Positions 7,571 to 16,768 are shown, numbered from the stretch's first letter. The stretch is 64,000 nucleotides of DNA from Betaproteobacteria bacterium (GCA_029863175.1 JAOTVX010000009.1:1-64000); one strand, 5' to 3'. A program made the numbers and translations. The notes: generated by a model from the letters alone, not told the origin.

Positions 7571-8017
7571 ATGAAATCGCGTCACAAAGGATTCACAGTC
7601 ATCGAACTGATGATCACGGTTGCCATAGTCGCGGTTCTGGCGGCGGTCGCGCTTCCGAGCTACCGCGATTACATACTGCGCGGAAAGCTCGTCGACGCTC
7701 ACAACGGGCTCTCGGATTTTCGCGTGCGGATGGAGCAGTACTACCAGGATAACCGCCGCTACGACGACGGCGCCGGGAACTGCGGCGCGACGGCTTCGAC
7801 GTCGAAGTTTTTCACCTTTACGTGCGTCCCAGCCGCAAACCCGGCGCAAACCTATGCCGCCACCGGCACCGGCGTCGCCGCCCAAGGTACGAGCGGCTTC
7901 ACCTACACCATAAATGAACTCAACGCGCGCGCGACCACTGTCGCCGCCCCTGCCACCACCGCCGGTTGGTCCTCAAACGGCACCTGCTGGGTGCGTAGCA
8001 AACCCAACGTCTGCTAA
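7571..8017 (+). CDS. Type IV pilin, PilE-like
   Basis: The 148-residue product begins MKSRHKGFTVIELMITVAIV. This is a class III leader with the prepilin peptidase site after Gly7, followed by the hydrophobic N-terminal helix with Glu at mature position 5. The C-terminal part contains a pair of cysteines in CGATAST and FTCVPA, and a further pair in GTCWVRSKPNVC, which would form the D-region loop. It opens the minor pilin operon and lies seven bases before the fimT-like gene. The ATG at 7571 was chosen because it gives the canonical short basic leader; the frame extends further upstream without support. It may be a major or a minor pilin. Confidence 0.88.
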   Translation: MKSRHKGFTVIELMITVAIVAVLAAVALPSYRDYILRGKLVDAHNGLSDFRVRMEQYYQDNRRYDDGAGNCGATASTSKFFTFTCVPAANPAQTYAATGTGVAAQGTSGFTYTINELNARATTVAAPATTAGWSSNGTCWVRSKPNVC

Positions 8018-8023
8018 TAGACC

Positions 8024-8590
8024 ATGAAGAACATCAAAGGTGTCACCTTCATCGAGTTAATGGTCACGCTGGTGGTGCTGGGAGTCCTCGTCTTCCTCGC
8101 GCTGCCGAGCTACACGATCTGGATGCAGAACACCCAGATCCGGACTGCCGGTGAAGGCATCCTGAGCGGCCTCACGCTGGCTCGCACCGAGGCGGCCCGC
8201 CGCAACACGAGCGTCGAGCTGCGGATGGACGCCGCTTCCGGGTGGACGGTGTGCACGCCGAATTGCCCGGCGAGCGGCCCGCCGATCGCCCCCGCCGCGC
8301 TGATTCAGAGCCGGACCGCTCAGGAAGGAACGGCGCACGCGGTGGTCACCATTACGCCCGGCGGCGCGGACCGCGTCACCTTCAGCGGGCTCGGACGGGT
8401 CGGGCTGAACAGCGACGGCTCGGCGCCCATTACTGCAATCAAAGTCGACTCAACCAGGATCCCCACCGCGGAGAGCCGCGAACTGTGCGTGATGGTCAAC
8501 GCCACCGGCCTCACCCGGATGTGCGATCCGCAGGTCGCCGCCGGCGATACGCGTGCCTGCGTGCCGGCGGTGCCGGCAGGCTGCCTGTAA
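8024..8590 (+). CDS. fimT: GspH/FimT family pseudopilin
   Basis: This 188-residue protein opens MKNIKGVTFIELMVTLVVLG, a prepilin leader in which the residue after the cleavage Gly is Val instead of the usual Phe. The helix continues through LALPSYTIWMQNTQIRTAGE and is followed by LSGLTLARTEAARRN, typical of FimT/FimU/GspH. These minor pilins prime assembly of type IV pili, and FimT members have been linked to DNA uptake. Cysteines near the C-terminus (ELCVMVN, MCDPQ, ACVP, GCL) could form disulfides. It is the second gene of the pilus operon and is closely spaced to both neighbours. Confidence 0.88.
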   Translation: MKNIKGVTFIELMVTLVVLGVLVFLALPSYTIWMQNTQIRTAGEGILSGLTLARTEAARRNTSVELRMDAASGWTVCTPNCPASGPPIAPAALIQSRTAQEGTAHAVVTITPGGADRVTFSGLGRVGLNSDGSAPITAIKVDSTRIPTAESRELCVMVNATGLTRMCDPQVAAGDTRACVPAVPAGCL

Positions 8591-8619
8591 GCAGGACTAT
8601 CGGCCACAAGGAACAGATC

Positions 8620-9045
8620 ATGCTCAAACCCGTAAATCCAAGGTTGCCGCAGCGCGGCGCCACATTGCTCGAAGCGATGGTGGGTATTCTCATCTTCTCG
8701 CTCGGGATCCTGGCGCTCGTCGGCATGCAGGCCCTCGCGGTCAAGCGGGTGAACGACGCCAAGTACCGCGCCGACGCGAGCTTTTACGCCAACCAGATCG
8801 TCGGCGAGATGTGGGTCAACCGCACCAATCTCGCCACCTACGCGTATGCGGGAAGCGGTGCGCCGCCCGCCGCGATCGCGAACTGGGTTACGTCCATTCA
8901 AAGTGCGCTGCCTGGCGTTACCGCCGCGGCCAACCGGCCGACGGTAACAGTGGTGGGCACCACCGTCACGGTGACGGTCTTCTGGCAACCGCCGGCCAGT
9001 TCGACGGTACACAACCACATCACGATGGCATACATCAACGGATGA
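8620..9045 (+). CDS. pilV: Type IV pilus modification protein PilV
   Basis: The 141-residue product begins MLKPVNPRLPQRGATLLEAM, with cleavage expected after the Gly of QRG. The hydrophobic segment LIFSLGILALVGMQALAVKR and the conserved KYRADASFYANQIVGEMW are typical of PilV. PilV is a minor pilin of the priming complex. An AAGGA Shine-Dalgarno sequence precedes the ATG by 6 bases, which decides this start over longer in-frame options. The stop overlaps the pilW start (ATGA), indicating translational coupling. Confidence 0.88.
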   Translation: MLKPVNPRLPQRGATLLEAMVGILIFSLGILALVGMQALAVKRVNDAKYRADASFYANQIVGEMWVNRTNLATYAYAGSGAPPAAIANWVTSIQSALPGVTAAANRPTVTVVGTTVTVTVFWQPPASSTVHNHITMAYING

Positions 9046-10175
9046 AAACCATGCGCAAGATCAACAATTCCGGCCCGTCTCCGCGAAGCCGCCGCGACCG
9101 TGGCGTGACCCTGATCGAACTCCTGGTGGCCATGGTGATCAGCCTGATCGCGATCACCGCGATCTTCCAGGTCTTTTCCGTGTTCGAAGGGCAAAAGCGC
9201 ACCACGATGGGCGGCGGCGAGGCGCAGACCAATGGCGCGCTATCGCTCTTCACGCTCGAGCGCGACATACGGCAGGCAGGCTACGGCATCACCGACCTCG
9301 CTTTCCTCGGATGCACCATCAACGGCTGGGATGAGCAGGCCGGCGGCGGCACGGCGTTCACGCTGACATTGGTGCCTGTGGTCATTACCCAAGGGGTGGG
9401 GAGCACCTCAGGGGTGGCAGGCGCCCCGGACACGGTCACTGTGATGTACGGCAGCGGCGAGCTGCTACCCAATCCGGTGAACATCACACAGGACATGCCG
9501 AGCCCGTCAGCGGATTACAAAGTCAGCAACCGTTACGGTTTCAATCCAGGCGATATGATCATCGTGGCGGAGCCGGGCAAGGACTGCACTCTGGCGCAGG
9601 TGAGTACACTTCCCGGCACGCCCGGCCAGACCGATAACATCATCCACAACAGCGGCACCTATACCGACCCCATTACCGGCGTCCAGCGGCCCACGCGCTA
9701 CAACAAGCCGGGCGGGCTGGGAACCGCCTACACCACCGCCGCCAAGATGTTCAACATCGGCTCGCTGCCGAACAACAACATCTACTCGGTCTCGAACGGC
9801 CAGCTGATGCTGCAGCTGCTGCTCACGGCGTCGAGTACCGCGCCGACCGCGATCTACGACAGCATCGTGCAACTGCAGGCCCAGTACGGCCGGGACACCA
9901 ACGCCGACGGCATCATCGACGTATTCGATGAATTCGTGCCGGCTACCGCCGCGGATTGGGCGACGATCCTGGCGGTGCGCCTTGCGGTCATCGCCCGCTC
10001 CGCGTTGTTTGAAAAAGGCGTGGTGAGCCCCGCTACCATCAAGCTATGGGACGACTCCGCCGTCGCTCCGACCACCGTCGGGCCCGTGTGGACGCTCACC
10101 GCAAACGAACGGCAGTACCGCTACAAGGTTTTTCAGACAGTGGTGCCCGTTCGTAACATGCTCTGGAGGCCGTAA
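9042..10175 (+). CDS. pilW: Type IV pilus minor pilin PilW
   Basis: PilW is 377 residues. After a basic leader of about 20 residues it shows DRGVTLIELLVAMVISLIAI, with the prepilin cleavage site at Arg-Gly/Val and Glu at +5. The segment GALSLFTLERDIRQAGYG that follows is the PilW hallmark. The rest is a long beta-rich domain. It is part of the priming complex with PilV, PilX, FimT and the pilin. Its ATG overlaps the pilV stop, and its TAA overlaps the next ATG at 10175 (TAATG), with a GGAGG motif at 10166-10170 serving the downstream gene. Confidence 0.9.
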   Translation: MKTMRKINNSGPSPRSRRDRGVTLIELLVAMVISLIAITAIFQVFSVFEGQKRTTMGGGEAQTNGALSLFTLERDIRQAGYGITDLAFLGCTINGWDEQAGGGTAFTLTLVPVVITQGVGSTSGVAGAPDTVTVMYGSGELLPNPVNITQDMPSPSADYKVSNRYGFNPGDMIIVAEPGKDCTLAQVSTLPGTPGQTDNIIHNSGTYTDPITGVQRPTRYNKPGGLGTAYTTAAKMFNIGSLPNNNIYSVSNGQLMLQLLLTASSTAPTAIYDSIVQLQAQYGRDTNADGIIDVFDEFVPATAADWATILAVRLAVIARSALFEKGVVSPATIKLWDDSAVAPTTVGPVWTLTANERQYRYKVFQTVVPVRNMLWRP

Positions 10176-10906
10176 TGAAACACTCCTGTTCAAGGTTCGA
10201 GGTTCCAAGTTCAAGGTTCGAGGTTCAAGGTTCAGACTTCCAGGCTCAAGGCTCGCGACTTGATATCGATGTTCGCGATGCACAGCCTGAAACCCGGAAC
10301 GCGGAACCCGGAACGCGGAACACCCCGATGCGGCAGCGCGGCGCGGTGCTCTTCATCTCGCTGATCGTGCTGGTCGCCATGACGCTCGCCGGCATCGCGA
10401 TCATGCGCTCGGTGGACACCGCCACGCTGATCGCGGGCAACCTGGCCTTCAAGCAGGCGACCATCCAGTCCTCCGACAACGGCGTCGAGCAGGCCTTCCA
10501 GTGGATGCTGGCGAACCGGCCGGCGCTCCCCACAACCAATCTGACCACGGGCTACTATTCCGCGCGTCCGGGCGCCGCGCCCGACTGGAACGACCCGCTG
10601 ACCTGGGCCAGCGCCGTCACAGTCGGAACCGACGCCGCCGGCAATACGACCTCCTATCTCATCCACCGGATGTGCGACTGCCCGGACACGCCCTACAACG
10701 GAACCTGCGCCGGCGGCGGCGCCCAGCAATGCGCGCTGACCACCGCGGCCACCACTGCGCCGCCGCCCGCGGAGGGAGACAGCTTCGCCGTCGGGGCACC
10801 CGGCTTCCTGGAGGACCCGAAGGTGTATTACCGAGTCACCGTGCGCACGCAAGGTCCGCGCAATACCACGAGCTACGTGCAGTCGATGGTCGCGGTCGCG
10901 CTCTGA
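10175..10906 (+). CDS. pilX: Type IV pilus assembly protein PilX with a repeat-encoded N-terminal extension
   Basis: The mature PilX part is clear. MRQRGAVLFISLIVLVAMTL begins at 10328, with cleavage after Gly and a hydrophobic helix, then SVDTATLIAGNLAFKQATIQ. The best ribosome binding site (GGAGG) and the overlap with the pilW stop both point to the ATG at 10175, which is 51 codons earlier. Nearly all of those 51 codons are a repeat element (10188-10321). So either translation starts at 10175 and makes a leader of about 56 residues, far longer than usual for a prepilin, or it restarts at 10328 with a weak GGA site. I give 10175 because it has the SD and the frame is intact; 10328 is a real alternative. 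PilX is a minor pilin of the priming complex, upstream of pilY1. Confidence 0.8.
   Translation: MKHSCSRFEVPSSRFEVQGSDFQAQGSRLDIDVRDAQPETRNAEPGTRNTPMRQRGAVLFISLIVLVAMTLAGIAIMRSVDTATLIAGNLAFKQATIQSSDNGVEQAFQWMLANRPALPTTNLTTGYYSARPGAAPDWNDPLTWASAVTVGTDAAGNTTSYLIHRMCDCPDTPYNGTCAGGGAQQCALTTAATTAPPPAEGDSFAVGAPGFLEDPKVYYRVTVRTQGPRNTTSYVQSMVAVAL
10188..10321. repeat. Two-arm GGTTC/GGAAC repeat with conserved core, inside the pilX 5' end
   Basis: The left arm (10188-10253) is a run of degenerate GGTTCAAGGTTCGA units. The core is 10255-10287 and the right arm (10288-10321) is made of GGAACGCGGAACCC units. The core begins GCGACTTGATATCGA and matches the inverted copy at 31141-31173 at 27 of 33 positions. 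The element length keeps the pilX reading frame open. Confidence 0.85.
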
Positions 10907-10941
10907 CCATTGAGATTTCATCCCAGATGGAGAACTCCGTC

Positions 10942-13900
10942 ATGAGAATCCTGACCTCTCGTTACCTAAAAACGGCCCTGCTGGCCGCGATCCTCGCCTT
11001 GCCCGTGCCGGCCGGCGCCTCGCAGGCTGACCTCGCGTCGGCGCCGCTCGGCACCGCGCCCAGCGTCACGGTGCTGCCGAACCTCATGTTCGTCCTCGAC
11101 GACTCGGGCAGTATGGGCCGGGATTACATGCCGGACGAGGCGAACGACTCGAACACGACGAAGTCCTGCGGCTCGAGTTCCTGCAACGTTGTGGGCGGCA
11201 CGAACGCACCGGGGCGTCCACCGTACTATGCCGCGCAGTTCAACACGATCTACTACAACCCGCAGCTCACCTATACGCCTGGAGTGGATGCTCTCGGCGT
11301 GAGCCTGGGCAACGCCACGCCCACCGCCGCACTGGATAATCCTTACGCCACCACTAGCACCACGAAAGACGTCACGACGACGTGGCCGGAAACCGTTTGG
11401 TGCGACACGAGCACGCGAAGCGGCGCGGAGCTTCTCGACCCCGCCAAGTGCAAGCGTAACGGCATCGACACGCCTACTAACACGTGGGTGTACAACAACA
11501 CGAGCACACCCGCCGGCGGATTTCCCAACACCGGGTTCCGCCAAGCAACAACGCTCAGCACGAACCCGCACTATTTCGACATCACGCCGCGTGAGTATTG
11601 CACCGACGCGACTTTGGTGACCTGCGCGCTTTCCGCAACGCCGACGGGCAGTTTTGTCGTGCCGGCGCCCGTGCGCTGGTGCACGACGCAGGCCAACGCC
11701 GCGAGCACTTCGCTGGTTACTGGCACCACCGGCAATCCCAAGTGCCAGTCCAAGGTGAATACTACCTATCGGTACCCGCGCCTTGGCAACATCACGCGCA
11801 CCGACATCGTCCCCGCCACGGCGACTTACGGCAACCGGCCCGGCCGCAGCGACTGCGCGGCGGCGCCGAGCTGCACCTACGCCGAGGAGCTGCAGAACTT
11901 CGCGAACTGGTACTCGTACTACCGCGAGCGCCTGCTGCTCATGAAGTCTGCTGCCGGCCGCGCGTTCTCCAAACTGGACGACCGCTACCGCGTCGGCTTC
12001 CTCACCATCAACGCGAGCAGCAGCAGCAAGTATCTCAAGGTCGACAAGTTCACCCCGACGCACAAGAAAGACTGGTACGACAAGTTCTATATCCAGACGG
12101 CGAATAACCGCACGCCGCTGCGCGAAGCGCTGTCACGCGTGGGACGCCACTACGCCGGCGTAACGGGCGGCATCAACAGCTTCATGCCCGACGACCCGAT
12201 GCAGTACAGCTGCCAGCAGAACTTCACGCTCCTCACGACCGACGGTTACTGGAACGACAACGCGGGCCAGAATCTCGCCGGCGGCTCGATCGGCAACCAG
12301 GACAACGTGGACGCCGGCTACTCGACGCGCGCGGTCGGCGCCTATGACGGAGGCCTGAGTGGTACGGCAGGCACCGGCCTAGGCTCGTCCGACACGCTCG
12401 CCGACGTGGCGATGTACTACTACAAGACCGATCTCCGCACGACCGGGCCCGTGGCGCTCGACAACGTCCCCACGGACGCCAAGGACACGAACCCGAAGCA
12501 GCATATGGTGACGTTCACTCTCGGGATGGGCCTCGACGGGTTGATGAATTACCGGCCTGACTACGAGACCGCCGGGTCCGGCGACTTCGCCAAGATCAAG
12601 AACGGCGACCCCTCGGGCTGCGCCTGGACGAACGGCAAGTGCAACTGGCCGAAGGTCACGGAAAACGACCCCTCGACGCTGGATGACCTGTGGCACGCGG
12701 CGGTGAACGCTCGCGGGCGCTACTTCAGCGCCAAGGACCCGGCGCAACTGCAGTCGGGGCTCGCCGGTGCGCTCTCTTCGATCCAGATCCAGACTGGCGC
12801 GGCCGCCTCCTCGGCGACCAGCACGCCGAACATCACGCCGACCGACAACTACATCTTCAGCTCGACCTACCGCACGCTGAAATGGGACGGGGAAGTGGTG
12901 GCGGAGGAGATCGATACGACCACGGGTAACGTGGTCCCGGGCGCAGTCTGGACCGCGGGCACCCAGTTGAACGGGCGCGTTACGGCCAACACCGACACGC
13001 GCAAGATCCTGACGTTCGACCCCGGCGGTGCCACCAAGCTGAAGGACTTCCTCTACGCGGGTATGACGGCCCAGGAAAAGGCCTTCTTCGACAACAAGTG
13101 CGCCTCCCTGCCGCAGTGCCCGCCGATGCCGCCCGGACAACAGGCCCAGGTCAACGACGGTGCCCGCCTGGTGAACTGGCTGCGCGGTCACAACGGAGAC
13201 GACGCTCTCTATCGCGTCCGCGACAACGTGCTGGGCGACACGGTGAATTCGAAGCCGGCATTCGTGGGCAAGCCATTCTTGCAATACGGGGATGCGGTTG
13301 TCCCTGATTACAGCTCGTTCAAGCTCGCGAACGTGAACCGCCAGGGGGTGCTCTACGTCTCCGCCAACGACGGCATGCTGCACGCCTTCCACGGCGACAC
13401 CGGGCAGGAGCTGTGGGCCTATGTTCCGCGCATCATCATGCCCGAGATGCACAAGCTGGCGCTCGGCAACTATGACGTCAACCACCGCTATTTCGTGGAC
13501 GGCTCGCCGAGCGTGATGGACGTGTTCTTCAAGACCGCCAACGAGTGGAAGACGGTGCTGGTGGGCGGCTTCAAGGGCGGCGGGCGCGGCTACTACGCGC
13601 TCGATATCACGGACCCCAACAATCCGAAGGGCCTGTGGGAGGTCTGCCAAAACGGGACCGTCTGCACCGCCCCGACCCAACAAGACGACAATATCGGGTT
13701 CACCTTCGGCGACCCGATCATCACCAAGTGGGCGAAGGATGGAACCTGGGTGGCGATCGTGAGCTCCGGCCATAACAACATCACGCCCGGCGACGGTACC
13801 GGCTATGTCTACGTCATCGACATCGAGACGGGAGCCATCCTCGACCAGCAGACCACCGGCGCAGGCGACACGACTACCCCCAGCGGGCTCGCGCATCTGA

Positions 13901-14712
13901 CCGGGTATGCCACCAATTTCGCAGTGAACAACACGACGACCTTCGTCTACGGCGGCGACCTGCTCGGCAACGTCTGGCGGCTGGACATGACGAACATGAG
14001 CTTCCAGCGCCTCGGGCAACTCTTCGACGGCAGCTCCCCGGCCAAGCCGCAGTCGGTCACGACGCGGGTCGATATCACGCGCTTCGCTGCCGGATACAAT
14101 GTAGTCTACGTGGGCACCGGCCGTCTCCTCGGCCCCTCCGACCTGCAGGATCCGGCAACGCTCATTCCGCCGGAGGACCGCGCCTACCAGCAGACGGTAT
14201 ACGGCTTCAAGGACACCGGCACCGATCTCGGCGACCTGCGTCAGCCCGCGGCGAGTATGGTGCAGCAGAGCCTGATCGTGGTCGACGCGAATACTCGCAC
14301 GATTTCGAACAACGCCGTGGATTGGACCACTCAGAATGGCTGGTACGTCGATTTCAACCCGGGCAACCAGTCGCCGGGCGAGCGCGTCAATATCGACCCG
14401 CAGCTCGTGCGAGGCGTGTTGCTCGTCGCCACCAACCAGCCCAACGCGCAGCCGTGCTCGGCCGGCGGCGACAGCTTCCTCTATCAGTTCGACTACCGCT
14501 CCGGGTCGTACCTCGCGTCGGCCCCCGCGCAGGTCGTGGGCACCAAGCTCAGCAACGCGCTCATCGCCGGTATCGTAGTCTACCGCCTGCCGAGCGGCCA
14601 GCTGAAGTACAGCGCGATCGATGTCACCGGCAAGAAGAGGGTGGGCGGCGTCAACCCGGGCGCCGGCGGCGCGATCGGCAAGCGGGTATCGTGGCGCGAG
14701 CTGATCTACTAG
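10942..14712 (+). CDS. pilY1: Type IV pilus tip adhesin/assembly factor PilY1
   Basis: This 1256-residue protein has a signal peptide (MRILTSRYLKTALLAAILAL). Near the N-terminus is a von Willebrand A-like domain with a MIDAS motif DDSGSMG, in which Asp53, Ser55 and Ser57 are the metal-binding DxSxS residues. The C-terminal third is the PilY1 beta-propeller, with blades such as GVLYVSANDGMLHAFHGDTG, LVGGFKGGGRGYYALDITDP and TFVYGGDLLGNVWRLDM. PilY1 sits at the pilus tip with the minor pilins and promotes assembly, adhesion and surface sensing. A GGAGA motif about 8 bases before 10942 favours this ATG over the one at 10927. It is the fifth gene of the operon, 35 bases after pilX. Confidence 0.92.
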   Translation: MRILTSRYLKTALLAAILALPVPAGASQADLASAPLGTAPSVTVLPNLMFVLDDSGSMGRDYMPDEANDSNTTKSCGSSSCNVVGGTNAPGRPPYYAAQFNTIYYNPQLTYTPGVDALGVSLGNATPTAALDNPYATTSTTKDVTTTWPETVWCDTSTRSGAELLDPAKCKRNGIDTPTNTWVYNNTSTPAGGFPNTGFRQATTLSTNPHYFDITPREYCTDATLVTCALSATPTGSFVVPAPVRWCTTQANAASTSLVTGTTGNPKCQSKVNTTYRYPRLGNITRTDIVPATATYGNRPGRSDCAAAPSCTYAEELQNFANWYSYYRERLLLMKSAAGRAFSKLDDRYRVGFLTINASSSSKYLKVDKFTPTHKKDWYDKFYIQTANNRTPLREALSRVGRHYAGVTGGINSFMPDDPMQYSCQQNFTLLTTDGYWNDNAGQNLAGGSIGNQDNVDAGYSTRAVGAYDGGLSGTAGTGLGSSDTLADVAMYYYKTDLRTTGPVALDNVPTDAKDTNPKQHMVTFTLGMGLDGLMNYRPDYETAGSGDFAKIKNGDPSGCAWTNGKCNWPKVTENDPSTLDDLWHAAVNARGRYFSAKDPAQLQSGLAGALSSIQIQTGAAASSATSTPNITPTDNYIFSSTYRTLKWDGEVVAEEIDTTTGNVVPGAVWTAGTQLNGRVTANTDTRKILTFDPGGATKLKDFLYAGMTAQEKAFFDNKCASLPQCPPMPPGQQAQVNDGARLVNWLRGHNGDDALYRVRDNVLGDTVNSKPAFVGKPFLQYGDAVVPDYSSFKLANVNRQGVLYVSANDGMLHAFHGDTGQELWAYVPRIIMPEMHKLALGNYDVNHRYFVDGSPSVMDVFFKTANEWKTVLVGGFKGGGRGYYALDITDPNNPKGLWEVCQNGTVCTAPTQQDDNIGFTFGDPIITKWAKDGTWVAIVSSGHNNITPGDGTGYVYVIDIETGAILDQQTTGAGDTTTPSGLAHLTGYATNFAVNNTTTFVYGGDLLGNVWRLDMTNMSFQRLGQLFDGSSPAKPQSVTTRVDITRFAAGYNVVYVGTGRLLGPSDLQDPATLIPPEDRAYQQTVYGFKDTGTDLGDLRQPAASMVQQSLIVVDANTRTISNNAVDWTTQNGWYVDFNPGNQSPGERVNIDPQLVRGVLLVATNQPNAQPCSAGGDSFLYQFDYRSGSYLASAPAQVVGTKLSNALIAGIVVYRLPSGQLKYSAIDVTGKKRVGGVNPGAGGAIGKRVSWRELIY

Positions 14713-14749
14713 GCGGGACATTGCCGGGCCGAGGTCCGGCAATCGCCTT
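14712..14749. repeat. REP-like palindrome at the pilY1 stop codon
   Basis: The arms ATTGCCGG (14720-14727) and CCGGCAAT (14736-14743) are extended by GGCG/CGCC with a bulge. The element starts at the last base of the pilY1 TAG. It belongs to the same family as the copy exactly after rpsT. Confidence 0.7.
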
Positions 14750-14787
14750 ATGCAAGACCGCCCCCGGGAGAGGGTACATCGCATGAC

Positions 14788-14816
14788 CCGCGGGCAACCG
14801 GACGGGTTGCCCGCGG
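14788..14816 (+). terminator. Hairpin downstream of pilY1, likely terminator
   Basis: A perfect 12-bp stem (CCGCGGGCAACC with its complement) surrounds a 5-base loop and is followed by the T-rich TCTTGTTGCTT. It lies 75 bases after the pilY1 stop. The T run is interrupted, so efficiency is uncertain. Confidence 0.65.
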
Positions 14817-14872
14817 TCTTGTTGCTTGACTCACATCGAGAGCCTTTACCCTCATGGATGGAAGAAAGCTAG

Positions 14873-15043
14873 ATCTACGCCGACGTGCTCTGCGCGGCGC
14901 CGGCGTTCGAGCAGAGCGCGCTGGAAAGCCTGCGGGGAATGAAATTCGAGCCGGCGCGGGGCAACGATGGCCCGGTGAAGAGCTACCTGTTGGTGGATTT
15001 CGCTTACGGCCGCGGCTTCCCGTGCCCGAGCGCGCCAAACTAA
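14873..15043 (+). pseudogene. Remnant resembling a TonB C-terminal domain
   Basis: This frame follows directly after an in-frame TAG and has no start codon. It reads IYADVLCAAPAFEQSALESL, RGMKFEPARGNDGPVKSYL and LVDFAYGRGFPC. The pattern of FEQSALE, then FEPA, GPVKSYL and VDF matches the C-terminal domain of TonB-type energy transducers, which contact outer membrane receptors. No transmembrane anchor or proline-rich spacer precedes it. I read it as a truncated relic, and the short length makes this tentative. Confidence 0.45.
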
Positions 15044-15334
15044 CCGGGGAATAAGGCATGTTCGCCATTGTGCGAAGCCGATCATTTGGCTCGGGGGACA
15101 AGCGTGAACGAAACACGACGCCGTGCGTCGTCTAACTGCTGCCTCGCCTCGAGCGCTGAGCGCATTTGCGTTGCAACTGCGCAGGCTCCGGGCCTTGCAG
15201 CGTTTCTTCCCGAGCACTCGGGTTTTCATTTCACGGACAGCGCGCGGCGGCGCGCATCTCGTCCTCGTTCGCACTGGGCCAGCCGCAGGTGCTGTCTTGC
15301 GTGTTGCCGGCACTGGCCCAAGGAAACGCGGAGG

Positions 15335-15730
15335 CTGTCCGGTTTCACGGTCATCGAATTGATGATCGTCGTGGTGATCGTCGCGATCCTCGCGCTGGTC
15401 GCCTACCCCGCCTACGAGGATCACCAGCGCCAAGGCCGTCGCAGCGCGGCGCAGAAGTTCCTCGCGGACGTGGCAACGCGGCAGCAGCAGTACCTGCTCG
15501 ACGCGCGCCAGTACGCCGTCGGCGCCGGTGCGCTGGCCGCTCTCAACCTGAACGTGCCGGCCGATGTCGCGCAGTTTTACGCCGTCACGATCAACCCGGC
15601 CGCTCCCGCACTGCCGCCGTCCTTTGCGTTGATCGCAACGCCGCTGCCCGGATCGAGGCAGATCCCGGACGGCGCGCTCACGCTCGATAGTACCGGCAGC
15701 AAGACACGCAACGGTCAGCCCGGATGGTAG
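15335..15730 (+). CDS. PilE-like type IV pilin with no recognisable start codon
   Basis: From 15341 the frame encodes GFTVIELMIVVVIVAILALV, then YPAYEDHQRQGRRSAAQKFL. This is a standard pilin N-terminal helix with the cleavage Gly and Glu+5. A short globular domain of about 110 residues follows and ends at 15730. No ATG, GTG or TTG lies within 60 bases upstream in frame; only a CTG at 15335, directly after a GGAGG, could be an initiator, and the spacing is then zero. The longer upstream frame is compositionally implausible. The mature domain is undamaged, so the start may have been lost recently, a frameshift may separate it from a leader, or the sequence may contain an error. Orthologues usually lie here as the last gene of the pilus operon. 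Confidence 0.6.
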   Translation: MSGFTVIELMIVVVIVAILALVAYPAYEDHQRQGRRSAAQKFLADVATRQQQYLLDARQYAVGAGALAALNLNVPADVAQFYAVTINPAAPALPPSFALIATPLPGSRQIPDGALTLDSTGSKTRNGQPGW

Positions 15731-15794
15731 CGATAGTAACGATGGTCCGCAAAGAGGGGTGTGACGCGGCGTTGCCGAGCACCGCCGCTACCGG

Positions 15795-16754
15795 TCATCG
15801 CGGCGGCGTACCACGTCTCTCACGCGGAATGCAGGCGGCGAGACCCCTGGGCAGCGGAAATACGGTGTTTTCCTGGACGCCCGCGAGCTGATCGACGCTT
15901 TCGGCACCCAACTCGCGTAGCCTGGAGACGACTTCCTCAACAAGAACCTCGGGCGCGGAAGCACCCGCGGTGACCCCGACGATGCGCGCCCCGGCCAGCC
16001 ATTCGGTCTGGAGCTGCGCGGCCTTGTCCACCATATAAGCGGCAACGCCCTGGTTCTGCGCCACCTCCCGCAGCCGATTCGAGTTCGAGCTGTTGGGGGA
16101 GCCCACAACGATGACCACGTCGCACTTCGCAGCAAGCGCCTTCACCGCATCCTGGCGATTCTGGGTCGCGTAGCAGATGTCGTCCTTCTTGGGCCCGACA
16201 ACGGCGGGAAACCGCCGGTGCAGCGCGTTGATGGTCTGCTGCGCATCATCGACTGACAGCGTCGTCTGCGTCACGAACGCGAGCTGCTTCTCGTCGCGCA
16301 CCACAAGCTGCGCCACATCGTCGGGCCGCTCCACGAGATACATGCCGCCTGCACTCTGCCCCATGGTGCCCTCGACCTCGGGATGGCCGCGGTGGCCGAT
16401 CATGACGATCTCGCGTCCCTGCGCGCGCATCTTCGCCACCTCGATGTGAACCTTGGTGACCAGCGGGCAGGTGGCGTCGAACACGCGCAGGTTGCGCGCG
16501 TCGGCCTCGCGTCGCACTGTCTGCGACACCCCGTGGGCGCTGAAGATGACCGTCGCGCCTTCGGGGACCTCGCGCAGCGTCTCGACGAAGACGGCGCCCC
16601 TCCCCTGCAGGTCCTGCACCACGAACTTGTTGTGCACGACCTCGTGGCGAACGTAGATCGGGGCGCCATGCAGCGCGAGCGCGCGCTCGACGATCTCGAT
16701 GGCGCGATCGACGCCGGCGCAGAAGCCGCGGGGATTGGCGAGCAGCACCTTCAT
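15795..16754 (-). CDS. ispH: 4-hydroxy-3-methylbut-2-enyl diphosphate reductase IspH
   Basis: IspH (LytB) performs the last step of the MEP pathway, reducing HMBPP to IPP and DMAPP with a [4Fe-4S] cluster. The 319-residue product begins [20 protein letters not shown], where Cys12 is the first cluster ligand. The other ligands are in [12 protein letters not shown] and in [12 protein letters not shown] or the preceding [11 protein letters not shown] region. The conserved HGVS motif ([14 protein letters not shown]) is present. The start at 16754 gives the standard N-terminus; the longer frame to 16889 runs into intergenic repeat. It is co-directional with lspA, ileS and ribF. dxs and ispA of the same isoprenoid route are at 39.9-42.9 kb. 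Confidence 0.96.
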   Translation of the reverse strand: MKVLLANPRGFCAGVDRAIEIVERALALHGAPIYVRHEVVHNKFVVQDLQGRGAVFVETLREVPEGATVIFSAHGVSQTVRREADARNLRVFDATCPLVTKVHIEVAKMRAQGREIVMIGHRGHPEVEGTMGQSAGGMYLVERPDDVAQLVVRDEKQLAFVTQTTLSVDDAQQTINALHRRFPAVVGPKKDDICYATQNRQDAVKALAAKCDVVIVVGSPNSSNSNRLREVAQNQGVAAYMVDKAAQLQTEWLAGARIVGVTAGASAPEVLVEEVVSRLRELGAESVDQLAGVQENTVFPLPRGLAACIPRERRGTPPR

Positions 16755-16768
16755 GTTTGAATTATATA

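Noticed and set aside
12379..14784. Long reverse-strand open frame of 801 codons opposite pilY1
   Set aside because: It is antisense to a clear PilY1 frame, is rich in Arg and Val as expected of a GC-rich shadow, and has no family motif.
15068..15340. Upstream extension of the pilin frame from a TTG at 15068
   Set aside because: The extra 91 residues are Arg/Cys-rich, unlike any pilin leader, and there is no ribosome binding site.
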